Assembly (NCBI GenBank): GCA_963744115.1
Contig: CAVUSI010000003.1
Span: 1,488,001 to 1,552,000, forward strand
DNA: 64,000 nucleotides
Reading direction: 5' to 3'
From: Chersky-267 sp963744115
GTDB lineage: Bacteria; Chloroflexota; Limnocylindria; Limnocylindrales; CSP1-4
Part shown: positions 47,953 to 58,485 of the stretch, in pieces
How positions within the stretch are numbered: the first letter of the stretch is position 1
How the letters are laid out: every line of letters begins with the position of its first letter
The notes under the pieces: model-generated
Seen by the model: the letters and a program-made list of their open reading frames with translations, nothing else
Database searches by the model: none
Told to the model about the DNA's origin: nothing
Made by a program: the position numbers and the translations under genes

Positions 47953-50465
47953 GAGTCCCGCTGTCCTGGCTGCGGGATTACATCGAGGTCGATCTCGAAC
48001 CCGAGCCTCTCGCCGAGCGGCTGACGATGCTCGGGATGGAGGTCAAGGGGATCGAGCGGCGCGGGACCGAGTGGTCGAATGTCGTGGTCGGCGAGCTGCT
48101 CGCCGTCGACAAGCACCCGCGCGCCGACCGCCTGTCGTTGACCCGGGTCACCGTCGGTTCGGGGGAACCGCTCGAGATCGTCTGCGGGGCCACGAACATC
48201 GCACCCGGGCAGCGCGTGCCGGTCGCGTTGCCGGGCGCCGTCCTCCCGGGCGGCCGCAGGATCGAGCGGACCGAGAAGATGGGCATCGTCAGCTCCGGGA
48301 TGCTCTGCTCGGGCGACGAGCTCGAGCTGACGGCCGATGCCGACGGGATCCTCATCCTCCCGGCCGACACCCCGTTGGGGACCCCGCTCGGGGACCTGTT
48401 CGGCGACGTCGTGCTCGACATCGACGTCAAGCCCAACCGCGGCGACGGCCTGTCGATCCTCGGCCTCGCACGCGAGATCTCGATCGTCACCGGGGCGCCT
48501 GTTCGCCCGCCGGTCATCGAGCTGCTCGAGGACACCGCCGATCCGACAGCGGCCCGCCTGGCGGTGACGGTGCTCGAGCCCGAGCTCTGCTCGCGGTTCG
48601 TCGGCCGATGGCTGAGCGACGTCCGGATCGGACCGTCACCGCGGTCCGTCCAGTCGCGTCTGCTGGCCGCCGGGATGCGCCCGGTGAGCAACGTCGTCGA
48701 CGCGAGCAACTACGTGATGCTCGAGCTGGGCAAGCCGATCCACACGTTCGATGCCGCGGCGGTGGCGCGCGACGACGGTGGACAGGCGCGCATCGTCGTC
48801 CGACGGGCGACGGCGGGGGAACGGCTCGAGACGCTCGATCACGTGGCCCGGATGCTCGATCCGGAGACGCTCATCATCGCCGACGCGAACGGCCCGATCG
48901 GCATCGCCGGGGTCATGGGCAGCGTCTCGAGCGAGATCTCGGAACGGACGACCGCGGTGATCGTCGAGTCGGCGATCTTCGACCCGATCAGCATCCGTCG
49001 GACGGGCCAACGGTACGGGCTCCGGTCGGAAGCCAGCCTGCGCTTCGAGAAGGGCCAGGAGAACCGTCTTGCCCGGATCGGCGCGGATCGGTGCGCCCAG
49101 CTGATCCTCGACTGGGCCGGCGGGACCCTCGGCGTCGGACGGGTCGACAGTGCCCCCGAGGAGCCGGTCGAGCAGACGGTCGCCTTCCGCCCTCGACGCG
49201 TGTCACGTCTGCTCGGTCTGGACCTCGCGCCCGAGGCCCAGCGGACGGTCCTCGCCCGGGCGGCGATCGAGACCGCCGAAGCCACCGGCCCGACCACCGT
49301 CGCCGTGGCCGGCGGAACGGACCCACTCACGGTCTTGGTCGCAGCGGACGAGGTGTTGATCGCACGGATCCCGACCTGGCGCCGGGACCTCGCGATCGAG
49401 GGCGACATCGCCGAGGAGATCGCCCGGGTCCACGGATACGAGTCCATCCCGCCGACCATCCCGGATACCGCTCCACCACCCTGGAGTCCGAGTCCGCTCG
49501 AGCTTCGCGACGCCGTCCGCGAGATCCTTGTCGGGGCCGGCGTCACCGAGATCGTGACCCATGCGCTGGTGTCGCCACGCCAGCTCGAGGCGTTCGGCTG
49601 GAGTTCGCCGGCCGGGCCCGCCGACGGCGAGGTCCCGGAGGGCGGAGCGCCGATCGCGGTCCTCAACCCGCTGGCACCGGACCACTCGGTCATGCGCCAA
49701 GGGCTGCTCGGCAGCCTCGCCGAGGTCGTCGCCACGAATGCCAGGAACGGTCGTGCCGACCTCGCCCTCTTCGAGATCGGCAAGGGGTACGGTCGCGATC
49801 ACGCGACGGCATCCGAGTGGTGGCGCCTGGCGATCGGCCTGTCCGGGGATCGTGAACCGGCCGCCTGGAACCGACCGAGCCGTCAGGCGGACCTGGACGA
49901 CGTCAAGGGCCTGGTCGAGCTGCTGGCGGCCCGGACCGGGCTCGGCCGCCCGTCCTGGACGCCCCTCGGTGACGAGCCGATCCTCCATCCCGGCCGGGCC
50001 GCATCGGTCGAGGCCTTCACCGGTGACGGCAGGCTCGGCCTGAGCGGACGGGTCGGTGAGCTCCACCCGTCCCTGGTCGAACGGTGGGAGCTCCGGGTCG
50101 ATCGGCTGATCGTCGCCGAGCTTTCGATCGCCGGACTGACCAGCGGGCAGCTGCCGGTGGTCAGGATCGCTCCCATCGTCCGGCAGCCTGCCGTGGAGCG
50201 GGATCTCGCCGTGGTCGTCGCCGAGGCGGTCGCAGCGGGCGCCGTGGAAGCCGCCATCCGTGCGGCGGCCGGCCCGCTCCTGGTCGACGTCCGGCTGTTC
50301 GACGTGTACCGCGGGGCCCCGCTCGCGGCCGGAGAGAAGAGCCTGGCGGAACGCCTCGTGTTCCAGGCCGCGGACCGGACCCTGACCGATGCCGAGATCG
50401 ATGCCGAGCTCGGCGCGATCACCGCGGCGCTTGCCGAGCGGGTCGGGTCGCGCCTGCGCACCTGA
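47949..50465 (+). CDS. pheT: Phenylalanyl-tRNA synthetase beta subunit
   Basis: The 838-residue partner of PheS has the EMAP/tRNA-binding OB domain near the N-terminus (LLAVDKHPRADRLSLTRVTVG, cited in part: LLAVDKHPRADRLS), the B3/B4 editing region (VVDASNYVMLELGKPIHTFDA) and the B5 winged helix. The pseudo-catalytic class II core follows (ARVHGYESIPPTIPDT), then the C-terminal FDX-ACB domain (RQPAVERDLAVVV, ADRTLTDAEIDAEL). Size and order are as in other bacterial PheT proteins. Start GTG at 47949 overlaps pheS as GTGA. Confidence 0.97.
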
Positions 50466-50477
50466 CCATCGTCCTGC

Positions 50478-50506
50478 TTGTTGCGCCGATAGTCACGCGT
50501 TACCCT
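50478..50506 (+). promoter_or_regulatory. Promoter TTGTTG-N17-TACCCT upstream of the cvpA gene
   Basis: TTGTTG (50478-50483) and TACCCT (50501-50506) with 17-base spacing lie 60 bases before the GTG start. This is the best -35/-10 pair seen in the window. Confidence 0.45.
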
Positions 50507-50566
50507 TGCGCCGCCTCGCAGCCTGGCCGACGGGCCGCGAGTCTCGATCCGTTCTAGGGAGACCTC

Positions 50567-51151
50567 GTGGACATCGTCCAGACGATCACGAACACGGCGA
50601 CGTTCGACTGGCTCGTCATCGGCTTCTGCGTCCTGATGTTCGTCGTCGGTTTCGCCCAAGGCGTCATCCGACGGCTCCTGGGGATCGCCTCGATCGCCTT
50701 CTCGTTCCTGCTCGCGGCCAACCTGCGCGACACGCTCGGCTCGTTCCTGGCCGACAGCTGGACGCAGTTCCCGCGGGAGTACTCGTACATGATCGCCTTC
50801 GGGGTCATGTTCGTCGTGTTCGCGGTGGTCTTCGCCATCGCCATCCAGTCGTTCTACAAGCGGACCCCGATCCTGGCCAAATGGCCGATCGTCGACGAGC
50901 TCCTGGGCGGGGTCCTTGGCGTCGTCGAAGCGCTGTTGATCATCGGCTGCGGGATCGCCATCCTCGACTCTTTCTTCCGCCTCCCGATCGGGATCGGCGA
51001 CCAGCAGGTCGTCCAGCTCAAGGACCTGTACGGCGCGATCAACGCGTCGGGCACCGCGTCGGTCTTCCGCGACACCCTCATCCCGATCTTCGTGGCCGTG
51101 ACCGGCCCGCTCGTCCCCTCGGACATCCGCGCACTCTTCCCGCGATCCTGA
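50567..51151 (+). CDS. CvpA-family membrane protein
   Basis: The 194-residue protein has four membrane helices and CvpA-like phrases: FDWLVIGFCVLMFVVGFAQG, VIRRLLGIASIAFSFLLA, FGVMFVVFAVVFAIAIQSFY and LGGVLGVVEALLIIGCG. CvpA homologues affect colicin V release and purine-related or membrane-lipid stress phenotypes; biochemistry is unclear. In several phyla the gene sits next to mutS2, as here with one glycosylase gene between. GTG start with AGGGAG about 8 bases upstream. Confidence 0.8.
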   Translation: MDIVQTITNTATFDWLVIGFCVLMFVVGFAQGVIRRLLGIASIAFSFLLAANLRDTLGSFLADSWTQFPREYSYMIAFGVMFVVFAVVFAIAIQSFYKRTPILAKWPIVDELLGGVLGVVEALLIIGCGIAILDSFFRLPIGIGDQQVVQLKDLYGAINASGTASVFRDTLIPIFVAVTGPLVPSDIRALFPRS

Positions 51152-51846
51152 GCCCGAACCCGACGATCGCTCGCGATCTGCTCGCCGGCTCGACGCTGGC
51201 CGCGGCGCGGGCCCTCGTCGGGTCGCGCCTCGTCGTCGACGATCGGACGGTCGGTCGGGTCGGCGGACGGATCGTCGAGGTCGAGGCGTACATCGGCGAG
51301 GAGGACCGCGCATCGCATGCCAGGTTCGGACGGACGGACCGGAACGCGGTGATGTACGGGGACCCAGGTCACGCCTACCTGTACCTTGTCTACGGCATGC
51401 ACACCTGTCTCAACGTCGTGACCGAACCGACCGGACATCCGGCAGCGATCCTCATCCGCGCGGTCGAGCTCGATATGGGGATCGACGCCGCCCGGACCCT
51501 GCGGGTCCGCCGCGCCGAGACTCGCCGGCGGCAGGTGCCCGACGCTGCGGCGCTGGCTCGCGAGCTCCGACGGATCGAGACGCTCCCAGCGGACCGGCTG
51601 GCGGCCGGCCCCGGCCTCGTCGGCGCCGCCTTCGGGCTGGACGCCTCGTCGAACGGCCTCGACCTGTGCGACCCGTCGTCCCGCCTGCGCCTCGAGCCGG
51701 CAGGCTCGGGTGCGACGCCCGCCACGCCCGCCGTGGTCGAGGCGACACCGCGGGTGGGCATCGGGTATGCCGGGGAGCCGTGGACGAGCGTGCCGTGGCG
51801 CTACGTGGCGAGCGGGAGTCGGGCCCTGTCCGACCCTCCCCGCTGA
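51148..51846 (+). CDS. 3-methyladenine DNA glycosylase (AAG/MPG family), likely CTG start
   Basis: The ~232-residue protein removes alkylated purines from DNA. It carries GGRIVEVEAYIGEEDRASHA with the catalytic Glu, the intercalation/lesion-binding MYGDPGHAYLYLVYGMHTCLNVV (core AYLYLVYGMHTCLN), AAILIRAVEL and GPGLVGAAFGLD. In the right frame there is no ATG or GTG at the needed place. The family N-terminus (ARDLLAG) follows a CTG at 51148 that overlaps the cvpA stop as CTGA, mirroring the GTGA overlaps elsewhere. An ATC at 51145 is another non-standard option. Confidence 0.85.
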   Translation: MSPNPTIARDLLAGSTLAAARALVGSRLVVDDRTVGRVGGRIVEVEAYIGEEDRASHARFGRTDRNAVMYGDPGHAYLYLVYGMHTCLNVVTEPTGHPAAILIRAVELDMGIDAARTLRVRRAETRRRQVPDAAALARELRRIETLPADRLAAGPGLVGAAFGLDASSNGLDLCDPSSRLRLEPAGSGATPATPAVVEATPRVGIGYAGEPWTSVPWRYVASGSRALSDPPR

Positions 51847-51861
51847 GTCGCCACGCCCACG

Positions 51862-54318
51862 ATGGATGACAAGTCCGTCCAGCTCCTCGAGTTCCCGTCG
51901 ATCCGGGAGCGCCTGGCCGGGCTGACGACGTTCCCGCCCGGCCGACGCCTGGCCGAGTCCATCGCGCCATGGGACGATCCCGTCCTCGTCGCCCGCGGAC
52001 TCGACGAGACCGACCAGACCCGCTCCCTGCTCGAGGAGCGGTCGACCGTCGGCATCGGTGCGGCCCACGACATCGGACCGTGGATCGAACGGGCCGCCCG
52101 GGGTGGCCGACTCGATCCCGGCCAGTTCCTCGAGATCGCCGAGACCCTTGACGCCGTCGGTCGGCTTGGGACGGCCCTGGCCGACGAGCGGCGACCGCTG
52201 CTCCACGATCTCGGCCGAGAGCTCCATCCGCTGCCTGCACTGCGCGGCACGCTGGCCCGGAGCTTCGACCCCGTCGGCGAGGTGCTCGACAGCGCGTCGC
52301 CCCGCCTCGGGGGCCTGCGCGCCGCGGTCCGGGTCGCCTACGACCGCCTGCGACGTCGGCTCGACGCGCTGGTCCAGTCCGAGACCGCCTCTGGGGCGCT
52401 CCAGGAGCCGATCATCACCCTGCGCAACGGCCGCTATGTCGTGCCGGTCCGGGCCGACGCCAGGAGCCGGGTCAAGGGCATCGTCCACGACGCGTCCGGG
52501 AGCGGCCAGACCCTGTTCGTCGAGCCCCTCGTCGCCGTCGAGCTCGGCAACGCCTGGCGCGAAGCGCAGGCCGCCGAGCGCGAGGAGATCGAACGGATCC
52601 TCGATGAGCTGTCGGCGCTCGTCGCCGCGAACGCGGTGATGCTCCGCTCGTCGCTCGGCGCCCTTGCCCGCTTCGATCTGTGGGCGGCCAAGGCGCGTCT
52701 CGCCGCCGAGATGGATGGGATCCGGGCGGAGACCGCCGACCGACCGGAGGTCATCCTGCTCGGCGCCCGCCATCCCGGGTTATCGGGCCGGGTCGTCCCG
52801 ATCGACATCCGGCTCGGCGATGGCTACACCGCGCTCGTCGTCACCGGTCCGAACACCGGCGGCAAGACCGTGACGCTGCGCACCCTCGGGCTGCTCGCCC
52901 TGATGCACCAGGCCGGGCTCCACGTCCCGGCTGAGGCTGGCTCGCGACTCCCGGTGTTCGGCGACGTGTTCGCGGATATCGGCGACGAGCAGTCGGTGGC
53001 GCAGAGCCTGTCGACCTTCTCCGGACACCTGCGATCGATCATCCGGATCGTCGATTCCGCCGGACCCGGGACCCTGGTCCTGCTCGACGAGCTTGGCGCG
53101 GGGACGGATCCGACCGAGGGATCGGCGCTCGCCCAGGCACTTCTCGATCACTTCATCCGGGCGGGTGCGCTGGTCGCCGCGACGACCCATTACGCCGAGC
53201 TCAAGGCCTACGCCCACACGACGCCCGCCGCCCGGAACGCGTCGGTGGAGTTCGACCTCGAGTCGCTCACGCCGACGTACCGGCTGACGATCGGACTCCC
53301 GGGCGGGAGCCAGGCGTTCGCGATCGCCGAGCGCCTCGGCCTTCCGAGCGCCATCGTCGACGATGCGCGGTCCCGCCTGACCGAGAACCAGCGGACGTTC
53401 GAGGCGACCCTCGCCTCGCTGCGGGCGGCCGAGGACGAGACGAGTGATGCGCTGGAACGTGCCCGCGCCGCCGAGGTCCGCGCGCTCGACGCGCTGCGCC
53501 AGGCACAGGACGAGCGGCGGTCGGCCCGGCGTGAACGCGACGAGGTCGTCGCCGCTGCCCGCGCCGAGGCCGAGCGGAGCGTGGCGGACCTGCGCGAGGA
53601 GATCCGGTCGACACGTCAGGCGCTGGAGCGTGAGACCGTGACGGCCAAGGCACTCGACAGCGCGATCGGCGATGCGGAGGCACTCCTCGCGGCCCTGCCG
53701 GAGGTGGTCGCGCGGCCCGTCGAACCGGTCGCTGCCGACGTCCCGCGCGAGTGGCAGCTCGGCGACCGTGCCCGAAGCCGGAGCCAGGGGTGGGAGGGCC
53801 GGATCTCCGCCCTCGAACGCCACGGCAAGCGCGTGACGCTGGAAGCCGGGGGCCTGCGGATCACCGTCGATGCCGGGGATCTCGAGCCGTCGTCAGGTGA
53901 GGAGCCGGCGATCCCTGTCGAGGAGACGCTGGCCGCCATCTGGCCGAGCGAGCGCTCGGCGATGCGCGCGTCCCGGCGTCATGAGCCGCGCGAACGGCCG
54001 TCCGCAGGTTCGTCGGCCGATCCGTCGACCGATCGGGGTCGTCCCAGCGGCGGGGTCACGGCGCCGCGGAGCCGGTCGGTCGCCTCGTCACTCGATCTGC
54101 GTGGAGCGCGGGTGGACGAGGCCCTCGAGGTCCTCGATCGCTATCTCGACGACGCGTCGCTGGCCGGGCTCGATCGGGTGACCGTCGTCCATGGCCTGGG
54201 CACGGGCGCGTTGCGGGATGCGGTCCGCGCGAGCGCGTCCGCGAATCCGCTCGTCCGCGAGCTCCGGCCCGGGGAGCGGGGCGAGGGCGGAGACGGGGCG
54301 ACGATCGTCAGCCTGTGA
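51862..54318 (+). CDS. mutS2: Endonuclease/ATPase MutS2
   Basis: The 818-residue protein has the MutS core and clamp helices but no mismatch-recognition domain. Its ATPase has Walker A GPNTGGKTVT (residues 329-338), a STFSGHL signature phrase and Walker B LVLLDELGAGTDPTEG. A coiled-coil (residues ~520-620), a KOW-like segment (LGDRARSRSQGWEG) and the C-terminal Smr nuclease domain (LDLRGARVDEALEVLDRYL, VVHGLGTGALRDAV) follow. MutS2 suppresses recombination and, in Bacillus, rescues collided ribosomes. It lies 15 bases after the glycosylase gene. Confidence 0.95.
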   Translation: MDDKSVQLLEFPSIRERLAGLTTFPPGRRLAESIAPWDDPVLVARGLDETDQTRSLLEERSTVGIGAAHDIGPWIERAARGGRLDPGQFLEIAETLDAVGRLGTALADERRPLLHDLGRELHPLPALRGTLARSFDPVGEVLDSASPRLGGLRAAVRVAYDRLRRRLDALVQSETASGALQEPIITLRNGRYVVPVRADARSRVKGIVHDASGSGQTLFVEPLVAVELGNAWREAQAAEREEIERILDELSALVAANAVMLRSSLGALARFDLWAAKARLAAEMDGIRAETADRPEVILLGARHPGLSGRVVPIDIRLGDGYTALVVTGPNTGGKTVTLRTLGLLALMHQAGLHVPAEAGSRLPVFGDVFADIGDEQSVAQSLSTFSGHLRSIIRIVDSAGPGTLVLLDELGAGTDPTEGSALAQALLDHFIRAGALVAATTHYAELKAYAHTTPAARNASVEFDLESLTPTYRLTIGLPGGSQAFAIAERLGLPSAIVDDARSRLTENQRTFEATLASLRAAEDETSDALERARAAEVRALDALRQAQDERRSARRERDEVVAAARAEAERSVADLREEIRSTRQALERETVTAKALDSAIGDAEALLAALPEVVARPVEPVAADVPREWQLGDRARSRSQGWEGRISALERHGKRVTLEAGGLRITVDAGDLEPSSGEEPAIPVEETLAAIWPSERSAMRASRRHEPRERPSAGSSADPSTDRGRPSGGVTAPRSRSVASSLDLRGARVDEALEVLDRYLDDASLAGLDRVTVVHGLGTGALRDAVRASASANPLVRELRPGERGEGGDGATIVSL

Positions 54319-54334
54319 CGGTCGGTCGACGGCG

Positions 54335-57022
54335 TCAGGGTTGGGCCGGGGGGAGGCTCTCGGTCGGGAACGGGCTGCCGCTGGGGAACGGGGGAGGCGT
54401 GGGCTGCGGACCGCCGATAGGACACATCTTCGTCGGTGCGAACGGGGCACCCCAGGTCGCGCCGAACGGGAAGTAGCTCCCGAAGCCGAAGTACTCGGTC
54501 GGCGTGTGTTTCGGTCCGCCGCGGACACCGACGCCCTTGGCCGCCCGAGCCGCCCAGGCCCGGTCGAACTTCTGCCAGTTCGGCCAACCGGCCTCCACGC
54601 CGGATAGGTCCATGAAGCCCTTGGTGACCTTCGGACCGAGGCAGCCGTCCTGCCACAGCTTGCCGGTGGCCTTGTCGATCGCGATCCCGCTCTTGGTGTC
54701 GTCGGCCTGCTTCGGTGCGGTCCCCTGGATGAAGTACTCCTTGAACGTCTTGTGGGTGAACGGACCGGGCAGCATCCCGCTGTTGGCGTCGACCGCGACC
54801 TGGATGACGTTCTTGGGCTTGCTCTCGAACTGGGCGATCGGCTCGCCCTTGAGGGCATCCTGGAAGAACGCCTGCCACAGGCTGGCCGCCGTCTCGAGGG
54901 CCACTGTTCCGCGAGGCGGAGCGCTGTTGTCCGAGTTGCCCATCCAGGCTCCGACGACGAGGGCAGGCTGCTTGGGATCCTTGGGGGCGGCCACGAAGCC
55001 CATCGCCGCGAGGTCGATCTCGTCGTTCGTCGTTCCGGTCTTGAGCGCGGCCGGTCGACGCCGTCCACCGCTGTACAACGCGCGCCGCGACCAGAACGGG
55101 TTGCTCCGCGGATCGGTGTTCGACTGGAGGATGTCCTGCATGATCCAGGCGCCGCCGGCGCTGATCGCCTGCGTCCCGGTGGGCTTCTTTGTCGTGGTCG
55201 GCCAGACCGTGAGCGGCGCACCCTTGGTATCGGTCGACTGGACCGACAGGATCGCTGTCCGCGGCATCAGGACGCCGCCGTTGGCGATCGCGCCAAAAGC
55301 GCTGATCAGGTCGATGTAATGGAGCTCGACGGTCCCGATGCCGATCGAGCCGCCGGCCGGGTTCTTGGTCGACTGCCACTGGATCCCGAGCTTCTTGGCG
55401 AACTCGTAGACGTGGTCCGGTCCGCTGATCAGGGCGGCCTTGATGGCCGGGATGTTCAGCGACAGCTGGATGGCCTGACGCAGGCGCAGCGGACCGCGCT
55501 CGGCCAGGTCGGCGTCACCCGGGGCGTAGCCGCCACCGAAGTTCGTGACGACGTCCATGAACAGCGACGACGCCGTGAGAGTCTTGTCTTCGATGCCCGT
55601 CAGGTAGTTGATCGGCTTGAACGCGGATCCGGCCTGGCGCCAGCCGTCGCCCAGAACGTCGAACTTGGGCTGGAACTTCTTGCCGTGCGGCTTCTCGTAG
55701 TACGACCCGCTGCCGACGTAGGCCAGGATCTGGCCCGTCTTGTAGTCGACGGCGCCGAGCGCGGCGTTGTAGATGCCGCGGCCCTTGAGATCGCGGATCC
55801 AGGCCGCGTAGGACACGCCGATGCTGCGAAGGTAGGCTGAGGTGTTTCCGCGGTTCGGCGCGATGGCGGCCGCCTTGACCCACTTCTCGGCCTTCTTCTG
55901 GAGCTTCCAGTCGAGCGAGGTGATGACCTTGTACCCGCCGGTGTCGACGGCCTCGCAGGTGTCCGCCTGGTCCTCGCCGCACAGGATCGTCCCGAGCTGA
56001 TGACGGACCTGCCAGACGAAGTGGGGGGCGAGCCAGTTCGCGCTCGCCGGCGGGGTCAGGATGACCGGCTCCTTCTTGGCCGCCTCGAAGTCGGCGTCCG
56101 TGAACTGGCCGACCGTCAGCACGCTGCGCGTCTTCATCAGGTCGAGGATCTTGTCCCGGCGCTGGACGATCGGCGAGTCGTCGGGGACCTGGAGGACGGT
56201 CTTGCCGTCGGGGCAGTCCTTACCCGCCGCGACCTGGACCGTGCAGACCTCCTCGGCATTCTTGATCAGGTCGTAGGAGGTCGGCGACTGGGGGATGCCG
56301 GCGAGGATCGCCGCCTGGGCGAGGGTCAGCTTGGACAAGTCGTCGATCCCGAAGTAGCCCTTGGCGGCTGCCTTGATCCCATAGCTCCGGTTGCCATAGA
56401 AGTTCTGGTTGAGATAGGCCGCCATGATCTTCTTCTTGCCGTCGATCCCCTGGTATTCCTGGGTCAGCCGGATCGACTGGATGATCTCGCGCACCTTGCG
56501 CTCGTAGCGGGTGCCGGCGAACGCGCTCTGCGGGAGCAGCCTGGCGCGGACGAGCTGCTGGGTGATGGTCGATGCGCCACGCTCGTTGCCCTGCGCGGTG
56601 TCGATCGCGGCCGAGACGATCCCGACCGGGTCGAACCCGGCGTTGTCCCAGAACGTCTTGTCCTCGGTCGAGGTCGTGGCATCGATCAACCAGGCCGGGA
56701 TGGTGTCGTAGTCGACGACGTCGCGCTTGACCTGGCCGAAGCGCGCAAGCTCGACCGTCCCGGTCCGGTCGTAGACGACCGTCTCCTCGGCGAAATCGAG
56801 CGACTCGAGCAGCTTCTTGGGGTCCTCGAGACCCTGGCTGTAGTAGCCGTACGCACCGACCGCCGCGCTGGCCCCGACGAGGCCGAGGACGACGAAGGTC
56901 CCGAACAGGAACAAGGGGAGCGCGATGGCCACCTTCGAGGCGACGCCGCTACTCCGGGGTCGACCACCGTTCCGACGGTGCCGCCGACGCCGCGCGAGGC
57001 TGGTCTGCATGAGCTGGGTCAC
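54335..57022 (-). CDS. Class A penicillin-binding protein (glycosyltransferase/transpeptidase)
   Basis: The 895-residue protein has a basic cytoplasmic start and one membrane helix (IALPLFLFGTFVVLGLVGASA). The GT51 domain has catalytic Glu120 in TSTEDKTFW and RGASTITQQLVR. A linker with a Cys-rich insert follows, then the transpeptidase domain with nucleophile Ser466 in GSAFKPINYL and the KTGTTND triad motif. The C-terminal ~120 residues are Pro/Lys/Gly-rich with a few Cys. It polymerises and cross-links peptidoglycan. GTG at 57022 is the start; an inner ATG at 57010 is possible. Presence implies a real murein wall. Confidence 0.93.
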   Translation of the reverse strand: MTQLMQTSLARRRRHRRNGGRPRSSGVASKVAIALPLFLFGTFVVLGLVGASAAVGAYGYYSQGLEDPKKLLESLDFAEETVVYDRTGTVELARFGQVKRDVVDYDTIPAWLIDATTSTEDKTFWDNAGFDPVGIVSAAIDTAQGNERGASTITQQLVRARLLPQSAFAGTRYERKVREIIQSIRLTQEYQGIDGKKKIMAAYLNQNFYGNRSYGIKAAAKGYFGIDDLSKLTLAQAAILAGIPQSPTSYDLIKNAEEVCTVQVAAGKDCPDGKTVLQVPDDSPIVQRRDKILDLMKTRSVLTVGQFTDADFEAAKKEPVILTPPASANWLAPHFVWQVRHQLGTILCGEDQADTCEAVDTGGYKVITSLDWKLQKKAEKWVKAAAIAPNRGNTSAYLRSIGVSYAAWIRDLKGRGIYNAALGAVDYKTGQILAYVGSGSYYEKPHGKKFQPKFDVLGDGWRQAGSAFKPINYLTGIEDKTLTASSLFMDVVTNFGGGYAPGDADLAERGPLRLRQAIQLSLNIPAIKAALISGPDHVYEFAKKLGIQWQSTKNPAGGSIGIGTVELHYIDLISAFGAIANGGVLMPRTAILSVQSTDTKGAPLTVWPTTTKKPTGTQAISAGGAWIMQDILQSNTDPRSNPFWSRRALYSGGRRRPAALKTGTTNDEIDLAAMGFVAAPKDPKQPALVVGAWMGNSDNSAPPRGTVALETAASLWQAFFQDALKGEPIAQFESKPKNVIQVAVDANSGMLPGPFTHKTFKEYFIQGTAPKQADDTKSGIAIDKATGKLWQDGCLGPKVTKGFMDLSGVEAGWPNWQKFDRAWAARAAKGVGVRGGPKHTPTEYFGFGSYFPFGATWGAPFAPTKMCPIGGPQPTPPPFPSGSPFPTESLPPAQP

Positions 57023-57093
57023 GATAGCATAGGGGAGGACATGGACAGATTCGGCCCCCCACCTCGCGTTCTGACGCCTCGCTCCATCGCCCT

Positions 57094-58410
57094 GTGACGG
57101 GTCCCGTCGCGGGCGCCCCCGATCCGGACGGCCTGCTCGCCGAGCTCGGCTGGCGCGGGCTGATCCAGGATCGGACCCCCCGACTCGACGCTCGACTGGC
57201 CGGCGGGCGGCCGATCAACGCCTACAACGGGTTCGATCCGACCGGCTCATCCCTCCACGCCGGCCACCTTGTGCCGATCTTCGGGCTGATGCACATCCAG
57301 CGTCACGGCGGGATGCCGGTCGTCGTCGTCGGGGGCGGGACCGGGATGATCGGCGACCCGTCCGGACGATCCTCGGAACGCAACCTCCTCGACCGCGCCC
57401 AGATCGTCGCCAACACCGCGGCGATCCAGGCCCAGCTCGAGCACTTCCTGGACTTCAGCCCGGGGCCCGCCCAGGCGAAGGTCGTCGACAACTTCGATTG
57501 GCTCGGCTCGATGGGCATGCTCGAGTTCCTGCGCGACGTCGGGAAGCATTTCACGGTCCCGTACATGCTGGCCAAGGATTCCGTCCAGAACCGGATGGAC
57601 GGCGGCCTGTCGTACACCGAGTTCAGCTACATGCTCCTGCAGGCCGCGGACTTCCTCCACCTGTATCGCGAGCTCGACGTCGAGCTGCAGACCGGCGGAG
57701 CCGACCAATGGGGCAACATCACCGCCGGTCTCGAGCTCATCCGGCGGGTCGAGGGCTCGGGCGAGGCGGAGGACCTGGCCCACGCCCTGTCCTTCCCGCT
57801 CCTCCTCGCCGGCGACGGCCAGAAGTTCGGCAAGACGGCCGACGGGACAGCGGTCTGGCTCGACCCGACGCGGACGTCTCCGTACGCCTTCTACCAGTTC
57901 TGGCTCGACACCGACGACATCGAGGTCCGACGGCTGATCCGCCTGTTCACGCTCTTCGATCGGCCCGCGATCGAGGCGCTCGAGGCCGACGCGGACCGAT
58001 CGCCCGAACGCCGGAACATCCAACGTGCGCTCGCGAGCGACCTGACCGCCCGGGTCCACGGTGTGGATGTCGCGAGCCGCGTGGAGGAGGTCAGCGAGGC
58101 CGTCTTCAGCCGTCGCTTGCCGGAGCTGGGCGAGAAGACCCTTGCGTTCGCGTTCGAGCAGCTGCCCAACGCCATCGTCCGACCCGGCGACGTCGCTGCT
58201 GGGCCGATCGCCCTGACCGTCGCCGCGGGGTTGTTCAGCTCGAACGGCGAGGCGCGACGGGCGCTGAGCCAGGGTGGCGTGTCGGTCAACGAGGAGCGCC
58301 TGTCGGGCCCGGACGCCGCGATCCCGGCTCCGATCGCGGGCCGCTACCTGATCCTGCGCAGCGGCAAGAAGACGTACCGGATCGTCCGCGTCGACGGGCC
58401 TGAGCGGTAG
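57094..58410 (+). CDS. tyrS: Tyrosyl-tRNA synthetase
   Basis: The 438-residue class I synthetase has the HIGH-type motif in GFDPTGSSLHAGHLVPIFGL, the tyrosine-binding TEFSYMLLQAADFLHLY, GGADQWGNI, and the KMSKS-like loop KFGKTADG. The C-terminal S4-like domain (LFSSNGEARRALSQGGVSVNEE) binds tRNA. Length and order are normal for the TyrRS-S (bacterial) type. The gene is divergent from the penicillin-binding protein gene, with only 71 bases between them. No T-box was found here. Confidence 0.96.
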   Translation: MTGPVAGAPDPDGLLAELGWRGLIQDRTPRLDARLAGGRPINAYNGFDPTGSSLHAGHLVPIFGLMHIQRHGGMPVVVVGGGTGMIGDPSGRSSERNLLDRAQIVANTAAIQAQLEHFLDFSPGPAQAKVVDNFDWLGSMGMLEFLRDVGKHFTVPYMLAKDSVQNRMDGGLSYTEFSYMLLQAADFLHLYRELDVELQTGGADQWGNITAGLELIRRVEGSGEAEDLAHALSFPLLLAGDGQKFGKTADGTAVWLDPTRTSPYAFYQFWLDTDDIEVRRLIRLFTLFDRPAIEALEADADRSPERRNIQRALASDLTARVHGVDVASRVEEVSEAVFSRRLPELGEKTLAFAFEQLPNAIVRPGDVAAGPIALTVAAGLFSSNGEARRALSQGGVSVNEERLSGPDAAIPAPIAGRYLILRSGKKTYRIVRVDGPER

Positions 58411-58432
58411 GGGTCGAGCTGCCGGACGCACG

Positions 58433-58450
58433 CCGGCGCGATGGCGCCGG
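58433..58450. terminator. Strong hairpin between convergent tyrS and hisIE
   Basis: CCGGCGC-GATG-GCGCCGG forms a perfect 7-bp stem with a 4-base loop. There is no T-run, so it may be a bidirectional terminator of the GC-hairpin type or just structure. Confidence 0.4.
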
Positions 58451-58485
58451 ACGAGCTCGACGGCGTCGCCGGAGCGCGACGGACC

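Noticed and set aside
57023..57093. T-box leader before tyrS
   Set aside because: Only 71 bases separate tyrS from the divergent gene, with no GGTGGNACCGCG core.
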